A DNA stretch of 60,490 nucleotides from Lachnospiraceae bacterium. Its GTDB lineage: Bacteria > Bacillota > Clostridia > Lachnospirales > Lachnospiraceae. Where the stretch lies: the NCBI GenBank assembly GCA_014799465.1, contig JAAVHZ010000057.1, positions 1 through 60,490 of the forward strand, read 5' to 3'. Positions 6,887-15,246 of this stretch are shown here, piece after piece (position 1 is the first letter of the stretch; every line of letters begins with the position of its first letter). A model generated the notes under the pieces. The model made no database searches. It was not told the DNA's origin and saw only the letters and a list, made by a program, of their open reading frames with translations. Both the position numbers and the translations under genes were made by a program.

Positions 6887-9523
6887 ATGAAGAAATATGG
6901 AGTTAATGAATTAAGAAGAATGTTTTTGGAGTTCTTTGAAAGCAAAGAACATCTTAAGAAAAACAGTTATTCGCTGGTTCCGCATAATGATAACAGTTTA
7001 CTGCTGATTAATTCGGGAATGGCACCACTTAAACCTTACTTTACGGGACAGGAGATTCCGCCCAAGAAGAGAATGACTACATGTCAGAAATGTATCCGTA
7101 CCGGAGATATAGAGAATATCGGTAAAACAGCACGTCATGGTACATTTTTTGAAATGCTTGGTAATTTTTCTTTCGGTGATTATTTTAAGACGGAAGCCAT
7201 ACACTGGTCATGGGAATTCTTAACAGAGGTTGTAGGGCTTGACCCTGACAGGCTTTATCCGTCAGTATATCAGGATGATGATGAGGCATTTGATATATGG
7301 AACAAGGAAATAGGAATATCAGAGGACAGAATATTCAGATTTGGCAAGGAAGATAACTTTTGGGAACATGGTGCAGGTCCTTGTGGTCCATGTTCTGAAA
7401 TATATTATGACCGTGGGGAAAAATACGGCTGTAATAAGCCTGGCTGTACTGTCGGTTGTGACTGTGACAGATATATGGAGATATGGAATAATGTATTTAC
7501 ACAGTTTGAAAGTGACGGAAAAGGCAATTATACGGAATTAGTACAGAAAAATATTGATACAGGAATGGGACTTGAGCGTCTGGCAAGTGTTGTGCAGGAT
7601 GTAGATTCCATATTTGATGTGGATACTGTATGTGCACTTCGTAATAAAGTATGTGAATTGGCAGGTACCACATATCAGAGTGATGAAAAAAAGGATGTAT
7701 CTATAAGAATAGTTACCGACCATATCCGTTCAGCTACATTTATGATATCAGACGGTATAATGCCTTCAAATGAAGGAAGAGGATATGTTTTAAGAAGGCT
7801 TATAAGACGTGCTGCACGTCATGGTAAGCTTTTGGGTATAGAAGGTAAATTTCTTGCAAACCTGAGTGAAACCGTAATTGAAGGCTCTAAGGACGGTTAT
7901 CCTGAACTTGATGAGAAGAAGGATATGATTTTTTCAGTTCTTACTGAAGAAGAGAATAAATTCAGCAAGACCATAGACCAGGGATTAAGCATTCTTGCAG
8001 AGATGGAAACCGAAATGAATAAATCCGGTTCTAAGCAGCTTTCAGGTGAGAATGCATTTAAGCTATATGATACATATGGATTCCCATATGATTTGACAAA
8101 AGAGATATTGGAAGAAAAGGGCATTAGTATTGATGAGGACGGATTCAAGGCTGCCATGAATGAGCAGAAGGAAAAGGCACGTAAGGCACGTAAGGAGACA
8201 AATTATATGGGTGCCGATGAAACTGTTTATGAATCCATAGACCCATCCATAACATCAGAATTTGTAGGTTACGATACTCTTGTGGCAGAAAGCAGGATAA
8301 CAGTCCTTACCACATCTGCTGAACTCACTCAGGCATTGGCAGATGGTGATATGGGAACAATTATTGTTGAAAAGACACCATTTTATGCCGCTATGGGCGG
8401 ACAGGAAGCCGATACGGGAGTAATAGTTACAAATGATGCTGAGTTTGAGGTTGCAGATACCATTAAACTTCTTGGAGGCAAAGTAGGACATGTGGGTAAG
8501 GTCACTAAAGGAATGTTTAAAGTGGGAGATACTGTTACACTTAAAGTTGACGGAACCGTAAGAAGTGCTACAGCTAAGAACCACAGTGCAACCCATCTTT
8601 TACAGAAAGCATTAAGAACCGTACTTGGAACTCATGTGGAACAGGCAGGTTCTCTTGTTAATAAGAACCATTTAAGGTTTGACTTTACACATTTTCAGGC
8701 AATGACGGATGAAGAGATTCAGAAGGTCGAAGCATTGGTAAATGAAAAGATTGCTGAGTCAATTCCTGTAGTTACAGAAGTCATGACTATAGAAGAAGCG
8801 AGAAAGACAGGTGCAATGGCACTGTTTGGTGAAAAATACGGTGAAAGTGTAAGAGTTGTATCTATGGGCGATTTCTCAAAGGAATTCTGCGGAGGTACTC
8901 ATGTTGCCAACACAATTGCAATATCACAGTTTAAAATAGTATCTGAATCAGGTGTGGCAGCCAATGTAAGAAGAATAGAAGCACTGACCGGAAGCGGTGT
9001 GGTGAATTATTATAATAATCTTGAATCTGAATTAAAGGCAGCGGCAAAAGCAGCGAAAACAGAGCCTTCAAAGCTGGCGGAAAAGATACATTCATTAAAT
9101 AATGAGATTAAGTCTCTTAAGAGTGAGAATGAGAGCCTTAAGGGCAAGCTTGCAAATAATTCGATAGGCGATGTAATGAATCAGGTAAATGAAGTTAAAG
9201 GCATTAAGCTGCTGGCAGAGAAAGTAGCAGATATGGATATGAATGGTCTGCGTAATCTGGGTGACAGCCTTAAGCAGAAGCTTGGAGATGGTGTTATAGT
9301 GCTTGCATCTTCAATAGATAATAAGGTAAATCTTATGGTAATGGCTTCGGAAGATGCCGTAAGCAAGGGTGCACATGCAGGAAATCTTATAAAAGCCATA
9401 GCACCTATAGTTGGCGGCGGCGGCGGCGGACGTCCTAATATGGCACAGGCGGGCGGAAAAAATCCGTCAGGAATAGACGAGGCACTTAAAAAAGCATCAG
9501 AAGTTCTTGAAAGTCAGATATAA
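6887..9523 (+). CDS. alaS: Alanyl-tRNA synthetase
   Basis: An 878-residue class II synthetase of normal length. The catalytic domain opens with the class-typical LRRMFLEFFESKEH and holds motif 2 near FFEMLGNFSFGDYF. The editing domain shows the zinc ligands HSATHLL and FCGGTH, which remove mischarged serine and glycine. A coiled segment (KIHSLNNEIKSLKSENESL) and a glycine-rich C-terminal C-Ala domain (GGGGGGRPNMAQAGG) follow. The small insertion around CNKPGCTVGCDCD is a cysteine cluster between motifs 2 and 3, seen in many clostridial AlaRS. The Shine-Dalgarno sequence is weak (GAAAGGGA), so coupling to upstream translation is possible. Confidence 0.97.
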   Translation: MKKYGVNELRRMFLEFFESKEHLKKNSYSLVPHNDNSLLLINSGMAPLKPYFTGQEIPPKKRMTTCQKCIRTGDIENIGKTARHGTFFEMLGNFSFGDYFKTEAIHWSWEFLTEVVGLDPDRLYPSVYQDDDEAFDIWNKEIGISEDRIFRFGKEDNFWEHGAGPCGPCSEIYYDRGEKYGCNKPGCTVGCDCDRYMEIWNNVFTQFESDGKGNYTELVQKNIDTGMGLERLASVVQDVDSIFDVDTVCALRNKVCELAGTTYQSDEKKDVSIRIVTDHIRSATFMISDGIMPSNEGRGYVLRRLIRRAARHGKLLGIEGKFLANLSETVIEGSKDGYPELDEKKDMIFSVLTEEENKFSKTIDQGLSILAEMETEMNKSGSKQLSGENAFKLYDTYGFPYDLTKEILEEKGISIDEDGFKAAMNEQKEKARKARKETNYMGADETVYESIDPSITSEFVGYDTLVAESRITVLTTSAELTQALADGDMGTIIVEKTPFYAAMGGQEADTGVIVTNDAEFEVADTIKLLGGKVGHVGKVTKGMFKVGDTVTLKVDGTVRSATAKNHSATHLLQKALRTVLGTHVEQAGSLVNKNHLRFDFTHFQAMTDEEIQKVEALVNEKIAESIPVVTEVMTIEEARKTGAMALFGEKYGESVRVVSMGDFSKEFCGGTHVANTIAISQFKIVSESGVAANVRRIEALTGSGVVNYYNNLESELKAAAKAAKTEPSKLAEKIHSLNNEIKSLKSENESLKGKLANNSIGDVMNQVNEVKGIKLLAEKVADMDMNGLRNLGDSLKQKLGDGVIVLASSIDNKVNLMVMASEDAVSKGAHAGNLIKAIAPIVGGGGGGRPNMAQAGGKNPSGIDEALKKASEVLESQI

Positions 9524-9536
9524 TGCAGAAAAGTGG

Positions 9537-9564
9537 TTGACGAATATAAAATATATGATATAAT
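9537..9564 (+). promoter_or_regulatory. Promoter of rpsU
   Basis: TTGACG at 9537-9542, a 16-base spacer, TATAAT at 9559-9564, with an extended TG at 9556-9557. Strong SigA-type match. Confidence 0.8.
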
Positions 9565-9592
9565 ATTCTCTAGTGCAAAAAAAATACCCAAA

Positions 9593-9628
9593 CAGTTGTA
9601 TTATGCACATTCCACAACTGGAGGGAGG
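9593..9628 (+). promoter_or_regulatory. Leader hairpin beside a GAGGGAGG in the rpsU 5' region
   Basis: CAGTTGT (9593-9599) pairs with ACAACTG (9614-9620), directly followed by GAGGGAGG (9621-9628). That purine run is 14 bases from the start codon, while AGGTG at 9631-9635 is at normal distance. It could be a regulatory or stabilising leader; this is inference. Confidence 0.4.
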
Positions 9629-9642
9629 TTAGGTGTGAGACT

Positions 9643-9819
9643 ATGTCAAATGTAATCGTTAAAGAAAACGAGTCTTTAGATAGTGCTTTACGCAGATTCA
9701 AGAGAAACTGTGCAAAAGCAGGCATTCAGCAGGAAATTCGTAAAAGAGAACATTACGAGAAGCCAAGCGTGAAGCGTAAGAAAAAGTCTGAAGCAGCAAG
9801 AAAACGTAAATATAATTAG
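9643..9819 (+). CDS. rpsU: Small ribosomal subunit protein bS21
   Basis: A 58-residue basic protein. [20 protein letters not shown] followed by a lysine/arginine-rich tail ending KRKYN is the bS21 signature. bS21 sits on the 30S platform near the anti-Shine-Dalgarno end of 16S RNA and helps initiation. The ATG at 9643 is used; the nearby GTG codons are out of frame. It has its own promoter and terminator, so it is a single-gene unit. Confidence 0.95.
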   Translation: MSNVIVKENESLDSALRRFKRNCAKAGIQQEIRKREHYEKPSVKRKKKSEAARKRKYN

Positions 9820-9827
9820 TGTGCAGG

Positions 9828-9858
9828 AGAGATACCGATAAAAAGGTATCTCTTTTTT
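9828..9858 (+). terminator. Terminator of rpsU
   Basis: AGAGATACC (9828-9836) and GGTATCTCT (9845-9853) form a perfect stem, followed by five more T. Confidence 0.9.
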
Positions 9859-9885
9859 AAACCGGATAATGAGAGGTGTTATTAA

Positions 9886-11217
9886 ATGTTATTTTCAAAA
9901 AAAGATTTACGGAAACTGATTATTCCTTTAATTATAGAACAGCTGTTAGCGGTAACGGTAGGCCTTGCGGATTCGTTAATGGTATCAAGGGTAGGTGAAG
10001 CTGCCATATCAGCAGTATCACTGGTTGATTCCATTAATATACTTTTGATTAATATATTTGCGGCACTTGCAACAGGAGGTGCAGTGGTTGCAGGACAATA
10101 TCTTGGCAGCAAAAAGCCGAAGGAAGCATGTAAGGCAGCAGAACAGCTTGTAATATTTAATGTAATGGCAGGAATAGCTATTATGGTTATCATGTATTTT
10201 GGAAGAGATTTTATTTTGACAAGGGTATTTGGAAATATAGATGCTGATGTAATGAATTACAGCCGCAGATACATTAATATTGTTATGGCGGCAGTACCTT
10301 TTATTGCAATATATAACAGTGGAGCTGCTATCTTAAGGACAATGGGAGATTCTGGGCTTTCACTTAAGATATCTACTGTTATGAATTGTCTTAATATTGT
10401 TGGAAATGCCATATTGGTGTATGGTTTCCGATTGGGGATAGAAGGAGTGGCTATTCCTACACTGGTATCAAGAGCAGTTGCTGCTGCATGTGTAATTGTA
10501 ATCTTAAGAAATCAAAATCTTGTTCTGCATATAAGCAGACCATTTAAATTTAGTCCTGATATATCAATGATTAAAAAGATTTTACATATAGGGATTCCAA
10601 GTGGTGTAGAAAACAGTATGTTCCAGCTTGGTAAAATACTGTTGTTAAGTTTTATTTCCGGCTTTGGAACAGTACAGATAACTGCAAATGCTGTGAGCAA
10701 CACAATAGCGGCATTTGCCATTTTGCCGGGTGCTGCCACAGGACTTGCAATGGTGACGGTTATAAGCAGGTGTGTAGGGGCAGGTGATTATGAACAGGTT
10801 AAATATTATACGAAGAAACTAATGAAGAGTGCATATATCTGGATGGCGGTTGTAAATATTTTGATAATTGCACTGCTGCCACTTATAATGAGAGTGTATG
10901 GCCTGTCTGATGAAACATCGGCAGAAACAGTACGGATTCTGGTACTTCACGGAATATGTGCAATATTTATATGGCCATTGTCATTTACCCTGCCTAATGT
11001 GTTAAGAGCGGCAAATGATGTGAAATTCACTATGGTAGTGGGAGTATGCTCCATGTGGTTCTGCAGGATAATGTGTGGTGTGGTAATCGGAAAGTATTTG
11101 GGGCTTATGACATTGGGGGTATGGATTGCCATGATTATCGACTGGGTAGTAAGGTCAGCGTTTTTTGTGTACAGGTATTGGAGCAAAAAGTGGCAGGGGA
11201 AAAGGCTTATATCATAG
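9886..11217 (+). CDS. MATE-family efflux transporter
   Basis: A 443-residue integral membrane protein with about twelve hydrophobic helices in two similar halves. The N-terminal half has PLIIEQLLAVTVGLADSLMV and GEAAISAVSLVDSIN, the typical MATE (NorM/DinF-like) opening, and the second half repeats the pattern from FKFSPDISMIKKILHIGIPS. Members export drugs or metabolites in exchange for Na+ or H+; the substrate cannot be read from sequence. Ribosome binding site GAGAGGTG. It is separated from rpsU by a terminator. Confidence 0.92.
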   Translation: MLFSKKDLRKLIIPLIIEQLLAVTVGLADSLMVSRVGEAAISAVSLVDSINILLINIFAALATGGAVVAGQYLGSKKPKEACKAAEQLVIFNVMAGIAIMVIMYFGRDFILTRVFGNIDADVMNYSRRYINIVMAAVPFIAIYNSGAAILRTMGDSGLSLKISTVMNCLNIVGNAILVYGFRLGIEGVAIPTLVSRAVAAACVIVILRNQNLVLHISRPFKFSPDISMIKKILHIGIPSGVENSMFQLGKILLLSFISGFGTVQITANAVSNTIAAFAILPGAATGLAMVTVISRCVGAGDYEQVKYYTKKLMKSAYIWMAVVNILIIALLPLIMRVYGLSDETSAETVRILVLHGICAIFIWPLSFTLPNVLRAANDVKFTMVVGVCSMWFCRIMCGVVIGKYLGLMTLGVWIAMIIDWVVRSAFFVYRYWSKKWQGKRLIS

Positions 11218-11238
11218 AGATGGAAAGGAATTTACATT

Positions 11239-11301
11239 ATGAGCAAAAGAGTGAACATATTAATGTCAATTATAGGGGTAATGATTATAATGGTGTGTTA
11301 G
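11239..11301 (+). pseudogene. Possible stub of a lipoprotein gene
   Basis: After GGAAAGGAA, an ATG opens a 20-residue frame: MSKRVNILMSIIGVMIIMVC, then TAG. It looks like a lipoprotein signal peptide cut off exactly at the lipid-bearing cysteine. It may be the remnant of a gene whose mature part was lost, or a short regulatory peptide. The downstream sequence shows no obvious continuation. Confidence 0.3.
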
Positions 11302-11433
11302 GTGAATATAATTGTAGTCATGCAAGCTGTTTCATGGTACAATAAAAAAAGTCGGTTATTTCTATTGCAAATCAAAAACAGGACAAAAATTACTTTGAAA
11401 TGCAATGATGCAACACACTTAGGAGAAATATTA

Positions 11434-12072
11434 ATGAAAACCAGATGGAACAAATCACATTATAAAATCAAAAGCAATTTTTTGTATGTTAAATTATCAA
11501 TTTTTGTATTACTTTGTGTAACTATCTTATTAATGTATTTAAATCAGTATAATGCCATATATAATATTGGTTATATTTGTTTAAATATAAGTGGTGTATT
11601 CTATTTTGCAGGCAGATATTATTTTGTAAAAAAGAATCTTGATAAGAATGATTTAGAGTTAACCGATTATTCGAAAAGGATATTTAGAATACATAGAGTT
11701 ATTCTGTGGTTATACTTTATTATGGTATGTATATCTAATGCAGCTTTTTTGTATTGTATATATAGAGGGTTTTATAATATTAAGGTATGGATATGGTATG
11801 CAGTACTTTTGCCGGCATTATATAGTGACAGTGCATATCTTTCAGGGATTACTGCATTTGGAGAACAAAAATATGCTAGTGGTGAATATATTATAGAATA
11901 TTCAGATATAAATAAAATCTGCGAATTAAAAAATAGAAATACAATACAGGGTAATATTGTTTTTATTTCACTTTGGAAAGGTAATATGGAGTTTGGATAC
12001 GATAAGTTATTTATTGATGAATATCATAAACTAAGATTATTGGTATATCAAAATAGAAGAAACAAAGAATAG
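11434..12072 (+). CDS. Membrane protein of unknown function
   Basis: A 212-residue protein with about four hydrophobic helices (LYVKLSIFVLLCVTILLMYL; YICLNISGVFYFAG; VILWLYFIMVCISNAAFLYC; VWIWYAVLLPALY) and a C-terminal soluble tail. AGGAG at 11421-11425 is 8 bases before ATG 11434; the frame is open further upstream but that part has no ribosome binding site. Not recognised. It precedes a lipoprotein gene by 31 bases, so the two may work together. Confidence 0.75.
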   Translation: MKTRWNKSHYKIKSNFLYVKLSIFVLLCVTILLMYLNQYNAIYNIGYICLNISGVFYFAGRYYFVKKNLDKNDLELTDYSKRIFRIHRVILWLYFIMVCISNAAFLYCIYRGFYNIKVWIWYAVLLPALYSDSAYLSGITAFGEQKYASGEYIIEYSDINKICELKNRNTIQGNIVFISLWKGNMEFGYDKLFIDEYHKLRLLVYQNRRNKE

Positions 12073-12103
12073 ATATTATGTATATCGAAAAGGAAGATGA
12101 ATA

Positions 12104-12490
12104 ATGAAACACATAATAATTATGTCATTAATATTAGTATCCATATTTACTTTTAAATTATGTGGTAAAAGGGAAAGTACATCACCGGAAACAGATAGTC
12201 CTACGGAGTGTACATATGAATCAGTTGAAGAAAGCACTACTAATGGGTGGCTGAAAAATATGTCATATGTTGACAGCGAAATTCATTCAGTAATAGTGTC
12301 TGATGATTTTCAAAAAGCAAATCTGGATGACAGGATAAAATTGATGCAGGATGTTATGGAACAGCTTGTTGAGGAAGGGAGCATAGAAAATTATCAAATT
12401 TCCACGTACAATAAAAATATTTCATATGAATATGCAGGCGGAGGATTTGGAGCAGTTATGCTTGAGGAATTTCCAAAAGACCAAAATTAG
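12104..12490 (+). CDS. Putative lipoprotein
   Basis: A 128-residue protein. The N terminus is a signal peptide with a lipobox-like end (FTFKLCGK), giving a predicted lipid-anchored Cys at about residue 20. A Ser/Thr/Glu-rich linker follows, then a small domain with DDRIKLMQDVMEQLVEEG and IENYQISTYNKNISYEYAGG. No family recognised. It ends in an intergenic tandem repeat and a terminator. Confidence 0.7.
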   Translation: MKHIIIMSLILVSIFTFKLCGKRESTSPETDSPTECTYESVEESTTNGWLKNMSYVDSEIHSVIVSDDFQKANLDDRIKLMQDVMEQLVEEGSIENYQISTYNKNISYEYAGGGFGAVMLEEFPKDQN

Positions 12491-12508
12491 TGTCTGAGGA
12501 TATATGAC

Positions 12509-12553
12509 AAATTTCTTTTAGAAAAATTTCTTTTAGAAAAATTTCTTTTAGAA
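12509..12553. repeat. Three perfect tandem copies of a 15-bp unit
   Basis: AAATTTCTTTTAGAA occurs at 12509-12523, 12524-12538 and 12539-12553. Each copy holds the small inverted repeat TTTCT/AGAAA. It begins 18 bases after the stop codon of the lipoprotein gene. Confidence 0.9.
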
Positions 12554-12593
12554 ATAGAAAGAGAACAAAAATTAATAAAAGAATAATAAAAAG

Positions 12594-12630
12594 CAGTTGT
12601 CAGACAGCAAAAATCTGATAACTGTTTTTT
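12594..12630 (+). terminator. Terminator
   Basis: CAGTTGTCAGA (12594-12604) pairs with TCTGATAACTG (12614-12624) with one G-U pair, followed by six T. Confidence 0.85.
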
Positions 12631-12678
12631 AAAATCTTTATATTAACAACAAAAAATAATGAATTAGAGAAAATATTT

Positions 12679-12712
12679 ATCGTAATTCGATAATAAAGTA
12701 TTGTAATTCGAT
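12679..12712. promoter_or_regulatory. Two operator-like sites upstream of the DUF2975 gene
   Basis: ATCGTAATTCGAT (12679-12691, arms ATCG/CGAT) and ATTGTAATTCGAT (12700-12712) share a 10-base core and start 21 bases apart, two helical turns. The second covers the -35 box. They are the likely binding sites of the Cro-like regulator encoded two genes downstream (inference). Confidence 0.6.
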
Positions 12713-12728
12713 TGAATTGTGTTATACT
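12701..12728 (+). promoter_or_regulatory. Promoter of the DUF2975-regulator-DUF4173 operon
   Basis: TTGTAA at 12701-12706, a 16-base spacer, TATACT at 12723-12728, with an extended TG at 12720-12721. Confidence 0.65.
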
Positions 12729-12767
12729 ATATATGACGTCAAATATATACTGAATGGAGGAATAAAA

Positions 12768-13247
12768 TTGAACCAATCTAAAATGTCCATGATGCTGAAA
12801 GGCATCGATTTAACAATAGGAATAATGGGAACAGTATTTTTAATATGGATACTTCCAATGTCAGCAGATGAATTTAAAACTATGTATGTGGATGCAGCAT
12901 ATTTATGCTATCCCGGAATTTGCTTTTTTTGGGGAATTGGAATATTGGGATATATTGCATTATGGCAGTTCTGGAAAATATGCATGGAAATTGGAAGAGA
13001 TAATTCGTTTTCAAAGGAAAATATTCATTCACTGAATATAATAAGTGTACTTGCCGTTATAGCATCGATTTTGTGGTTTATGGCAATAGTGGTGCTTGTT
13101 TTTTTGAAAGTGTTTAGTGTGAATCTGCTTATTATCCTGGGAATATTTTCTTTTGTCAGCATATGTATCTGTGTTGTATCAATTGTTCTGGCACATCTTG
13201 TTGAAAAAGCATACCTGTTAAAAGTAGAAAATGAACTGACAATATAG
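12768..13247 (+). CDS. DUF2975 membrane protein
   Basis: A 159-residue protein with four membrane helices (IGIMGTVFLIWILP; GICFFWGIGILGYIALW; ISVLAVIASILWFMAIVVL; IILGIFSFVSICICVVSIV) and the segment NSFSKENIHSLNIIS between helices 2 and 3, typical of DUF2975. Translation most likely begins at TTG 12768, 7 bases after GGAGG, because the upstream ATG at 12717 would overlap the promoter. DUF2975 proteins are nearly always paired with a small Cro/CI regulator, as here. Function unknown. Confidence 0.85.
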   Translation: MNQSKMSMMLKGIDLTIGIMGTVFLIWILPMSADEFKTMYVDAAYLCYPGICFFWGIGILGYIALWQFWKICMEIGRDNSFSKENIHSLNIISVLAVIASILWFMAIVVLVFLKVFSVNLLIILGIFSFVSICICVVSIVLAHLVEKAYLLKVENELTI

Positions 13248-13265
13248 AAATGGAGACAGAAAATT

Positions 13266-13502
13266 ATGGCGATAGTGATAAACATAGATGTTATGCTTGC
13301 GAAAAGAAAGATGAGTGTTACTGAATTATCAGAACGTGTAGGTATAACTTTAGCTAATATATCGGTATTAAAAAATGGCAGGGCAAAGGCGATAAAGCTG
13401 GATACTCTGGATAAAATCTGCAAAGCACTTAATTGTCAGCCGGGAGACATATTAGAGTGGAGAATGGAGGAGGAAAGCGATGAAAAGGTTAATCAGTCTT
13501 AG
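13266..13502 (+). CDS. Cro/CI-family regulator, YozG type
   Basis: A 78-residue DNA-binding protein: NIDVMLAKRKMSVTELSERV, then the recognition helix ITLANISVLKNGRAKAI, then LDTLDKICKALNCQPGDILE. This compact HTH with CQPGDIL is the class usually found next to DUF2975 genes. It probably controls its own operon through the two sites at 12679-12712. It overlaps the next gene by 23 bases, so the two are co-translated. Confidence 0.9.
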   Translation: MAIVINIDVMLAKRKMSVTELSERVGITLANISVLKNGRAKAIKLDTLDKICKALNCQPGDILEWRMEEESDEKVNQS

Positions 13503-14913
13503 TATTATATTTGGAATAATATATGCTTTTTGTTTTACGGATAATAATACAGGTATTGCCTGTCCTATATTTGGAATTATATTTACGTTATCAATGTTTT
13601 ATATTATAAAAAGGTCAGAAAAGCAGATAACTCTTCATAGTGTAGTGTATGGAGTGTGTAGTATTCTGCTAAGCTTTATACCTGCTGTTTCAGATAATGA
13701 ATATATCTTTTATGGCAGCAGACTACTGATTATTATATTAGGTATTAAGTGGGCTTTGGAAGTATACTATAAACCGGGAAATGTAGGAATATTAAGAAAT
13801 ATATATTCTGTTATAGAATTTGGTCTGAAAATGGTATTTGAAATTCCGTCTCCGGTTAAAGATTATGCAGAATATAAGAAAGAGCATGAATCCGTTTATG
13901 ATAGAAAAAAGGCAGGGCAGATTATAAAGGGAATATTGATATCCATGCCGTTTCTTATAATTATTTTATGGCTGCTGTCAGATGCAGATGTAGTTTTTGG
14001 CAGTATTATATCCGGAATTTTTATTAGTCCGCATAGTGCAGTTATATTTATAAAGGCAATATATTCGTTTGTTGTGGGATTTTTAATAATCTATTGTGGT
14101 TACAAAGCACTTGCCCAGGATTCGGTTTCTTTTAATGAAATTCTGATAAAACCGTCAGATGTAATTACGGGCATTACATTTACAGCCATTGTATCGGCAG
14201 TATATTTGTTATTTTGCGGGATACAGATTTTGGTACTGTTTACAAGTCAGGAAAATCTGCTGCCGGAAGGATATACATATGCACAATATGCCAGAACAGG
14301 ATTTTTCCAGCTTTTATTTGTATGTGTTATTAATTTGATTTTGGTAATTGTATGTATACTTAAATTCGAAGAACATAAAATATTAAAAGGAATATTGTAT
14401 CTAATATCAGGGTGTACATTTATTATGATTGCATCATCTGCATACAGAATGATTATGTATGTGCAGAATTACAGCCTGTCTTTTTTAAGAATACTGGTGC
14501 TGTGGTTTTTAGTGGTGCTGACAGTAGTTATGGCATTTGCGGTATTGTATATACATAGCAGAAAATTTGATTTTTTAAATAATACACTGATTGCATTTAC
14601 AATTATGTTTCTAATATTTTCATTTATGATGCCTGATAAGATTATATGCAGATATAATATTTCGCATTTTGATAACCAAAAAGATTTGGATATTCATTAT
14701 CTTATGAATGAGCTGTCTTTGGATGCCACAAGCATTTTATTAATAAGTAATGAAATTGGAGATACGGTGAATACAGAAAATATGTATTCATATTGTGAAA
14801 ATGTTATGTTTCAATATGAAGTTAATAATAAAAATGATATAAGAAAATTCAACATTTCAAGATATATGGCATATCAGGCTGCTAAGAAATATATTTATGA
14901 GAATAGTGTCTAA
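13480..14913 (+). CDS. DUF4173 polytopic membrane protein
   Basis: A 477-residue protein with about eleven hydrophobic helices. The segment YAQYARTGFFQLLFVCVIN is the hallmark of DUF4173. A soluble C-terminal part holds HFDNQKDLDIHYLMNELS. ATG 13480 lies behind GGAGGAGG inside the regulator gene. The three-gene cassette (DUF2975, HTH, DUF4173) is a recurrent unit in Firmicutes with no known biochemical role; envelope sensing is only a guess. Confidence 0.85.
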   Translation: MKRLISLSIIFGIIYAFCFTDNNTGIACPIFGIIFTLSMFYIIKRSEKQITLHSVVYGVCSILLSFIPAVSDNEYIFYGSRLLIIILGIKWALEVYYKPGNVGILRNIYSVIEFGLKMVFEIPSPVKDYAEYKKEHESVYDRKKAGQIIKGILISMPFLIIILWLLSDADVVFGSIISGIFISPHSAVIFIKAIYSFVVGFLIIYCGYKALAQDSVSFNEILIKPSDVITGITFTAIVSAVYLLFCGIQILVLFTSQENLLPEGYTYAQYARTGFFQLLFVCVINLILVIVCILKFEEHKILKGILYLISGCTFIMIASSAYRMIMYVQNYSLSFLRILVLWFLVVLTVVMAFAVLYIHSRKFDFLNNTLIAFTIMFLIFSFMMPDKIICRYNISHFDNQKDLDIHYLMNELSLDATSILLISNEIGDTVNTENMYSYCENVMFQYEVNNKNDIRKFNISRYMAYQAAKKYIYENSV

Positions 14914-14965
14914 GCTGACATTCATATATTATAAAAAATGTATCGTTGCATGGTGGAGGAGTTTA

Positions 14966-15223
14966 ATGTTAATGGAAGCAGCGGCATCAGGATTAAATCT
15001 TCCAAAAGATGTTTTACTGGGGGCATCACTGATGCATTTGACAGGACATTACGAAGCTACAATTGAAAATTATAAAAATATTATTGAGTATAGTGATACG
15101 GTTCTTCTAATCAGTACAAAGACAGGTAAAATAAAGATAACAGGTGAAAATCTGGAGATAGAATATTTTACCGGTGATGATATGAAGGTAAAAGGTATTC
15201 TTCGGGAAATAACGATTATCTAG
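14966..15223 (+). CDS. yqfC: Sporulation protein YqfC (YabP/YqfC family)
   Basis: An 85-residue protein with SGLNLPKDVLLGASLMHLTG, ENYKNIIEYSDTVLLIST and a beta-rich C terminus ending in VKGILREITI, the YabP/YqfC pattern. It lies directly before yqfD and phoH, as in Bacillus. GGAGGA precedes ATG 14966 by 5 bases (ATG 14972 also possible). The frame is open upstream to 14897 but that would overlap the previous gene. Made in the mother cell in Bacillus under SigE; exact role unclear. Confidence 0.85.
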   Translation: MLMEAAASGLNLPKDVLLGASLMHLTGHYEATIENYKNIIEYSDTVLLISTKTGKIKITGENLEIEYFTGDDMKVKGILREITII

Positions 15224-15246
15224 AGGGGTGATGTAACACGAAAGCA

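Noticed and set aside
11046-11345. A 99-codon plus-strand frame across the end of the MATE gene
   Set aside because: It lies in another frame of a real gene and has no recognisable protein pattern.
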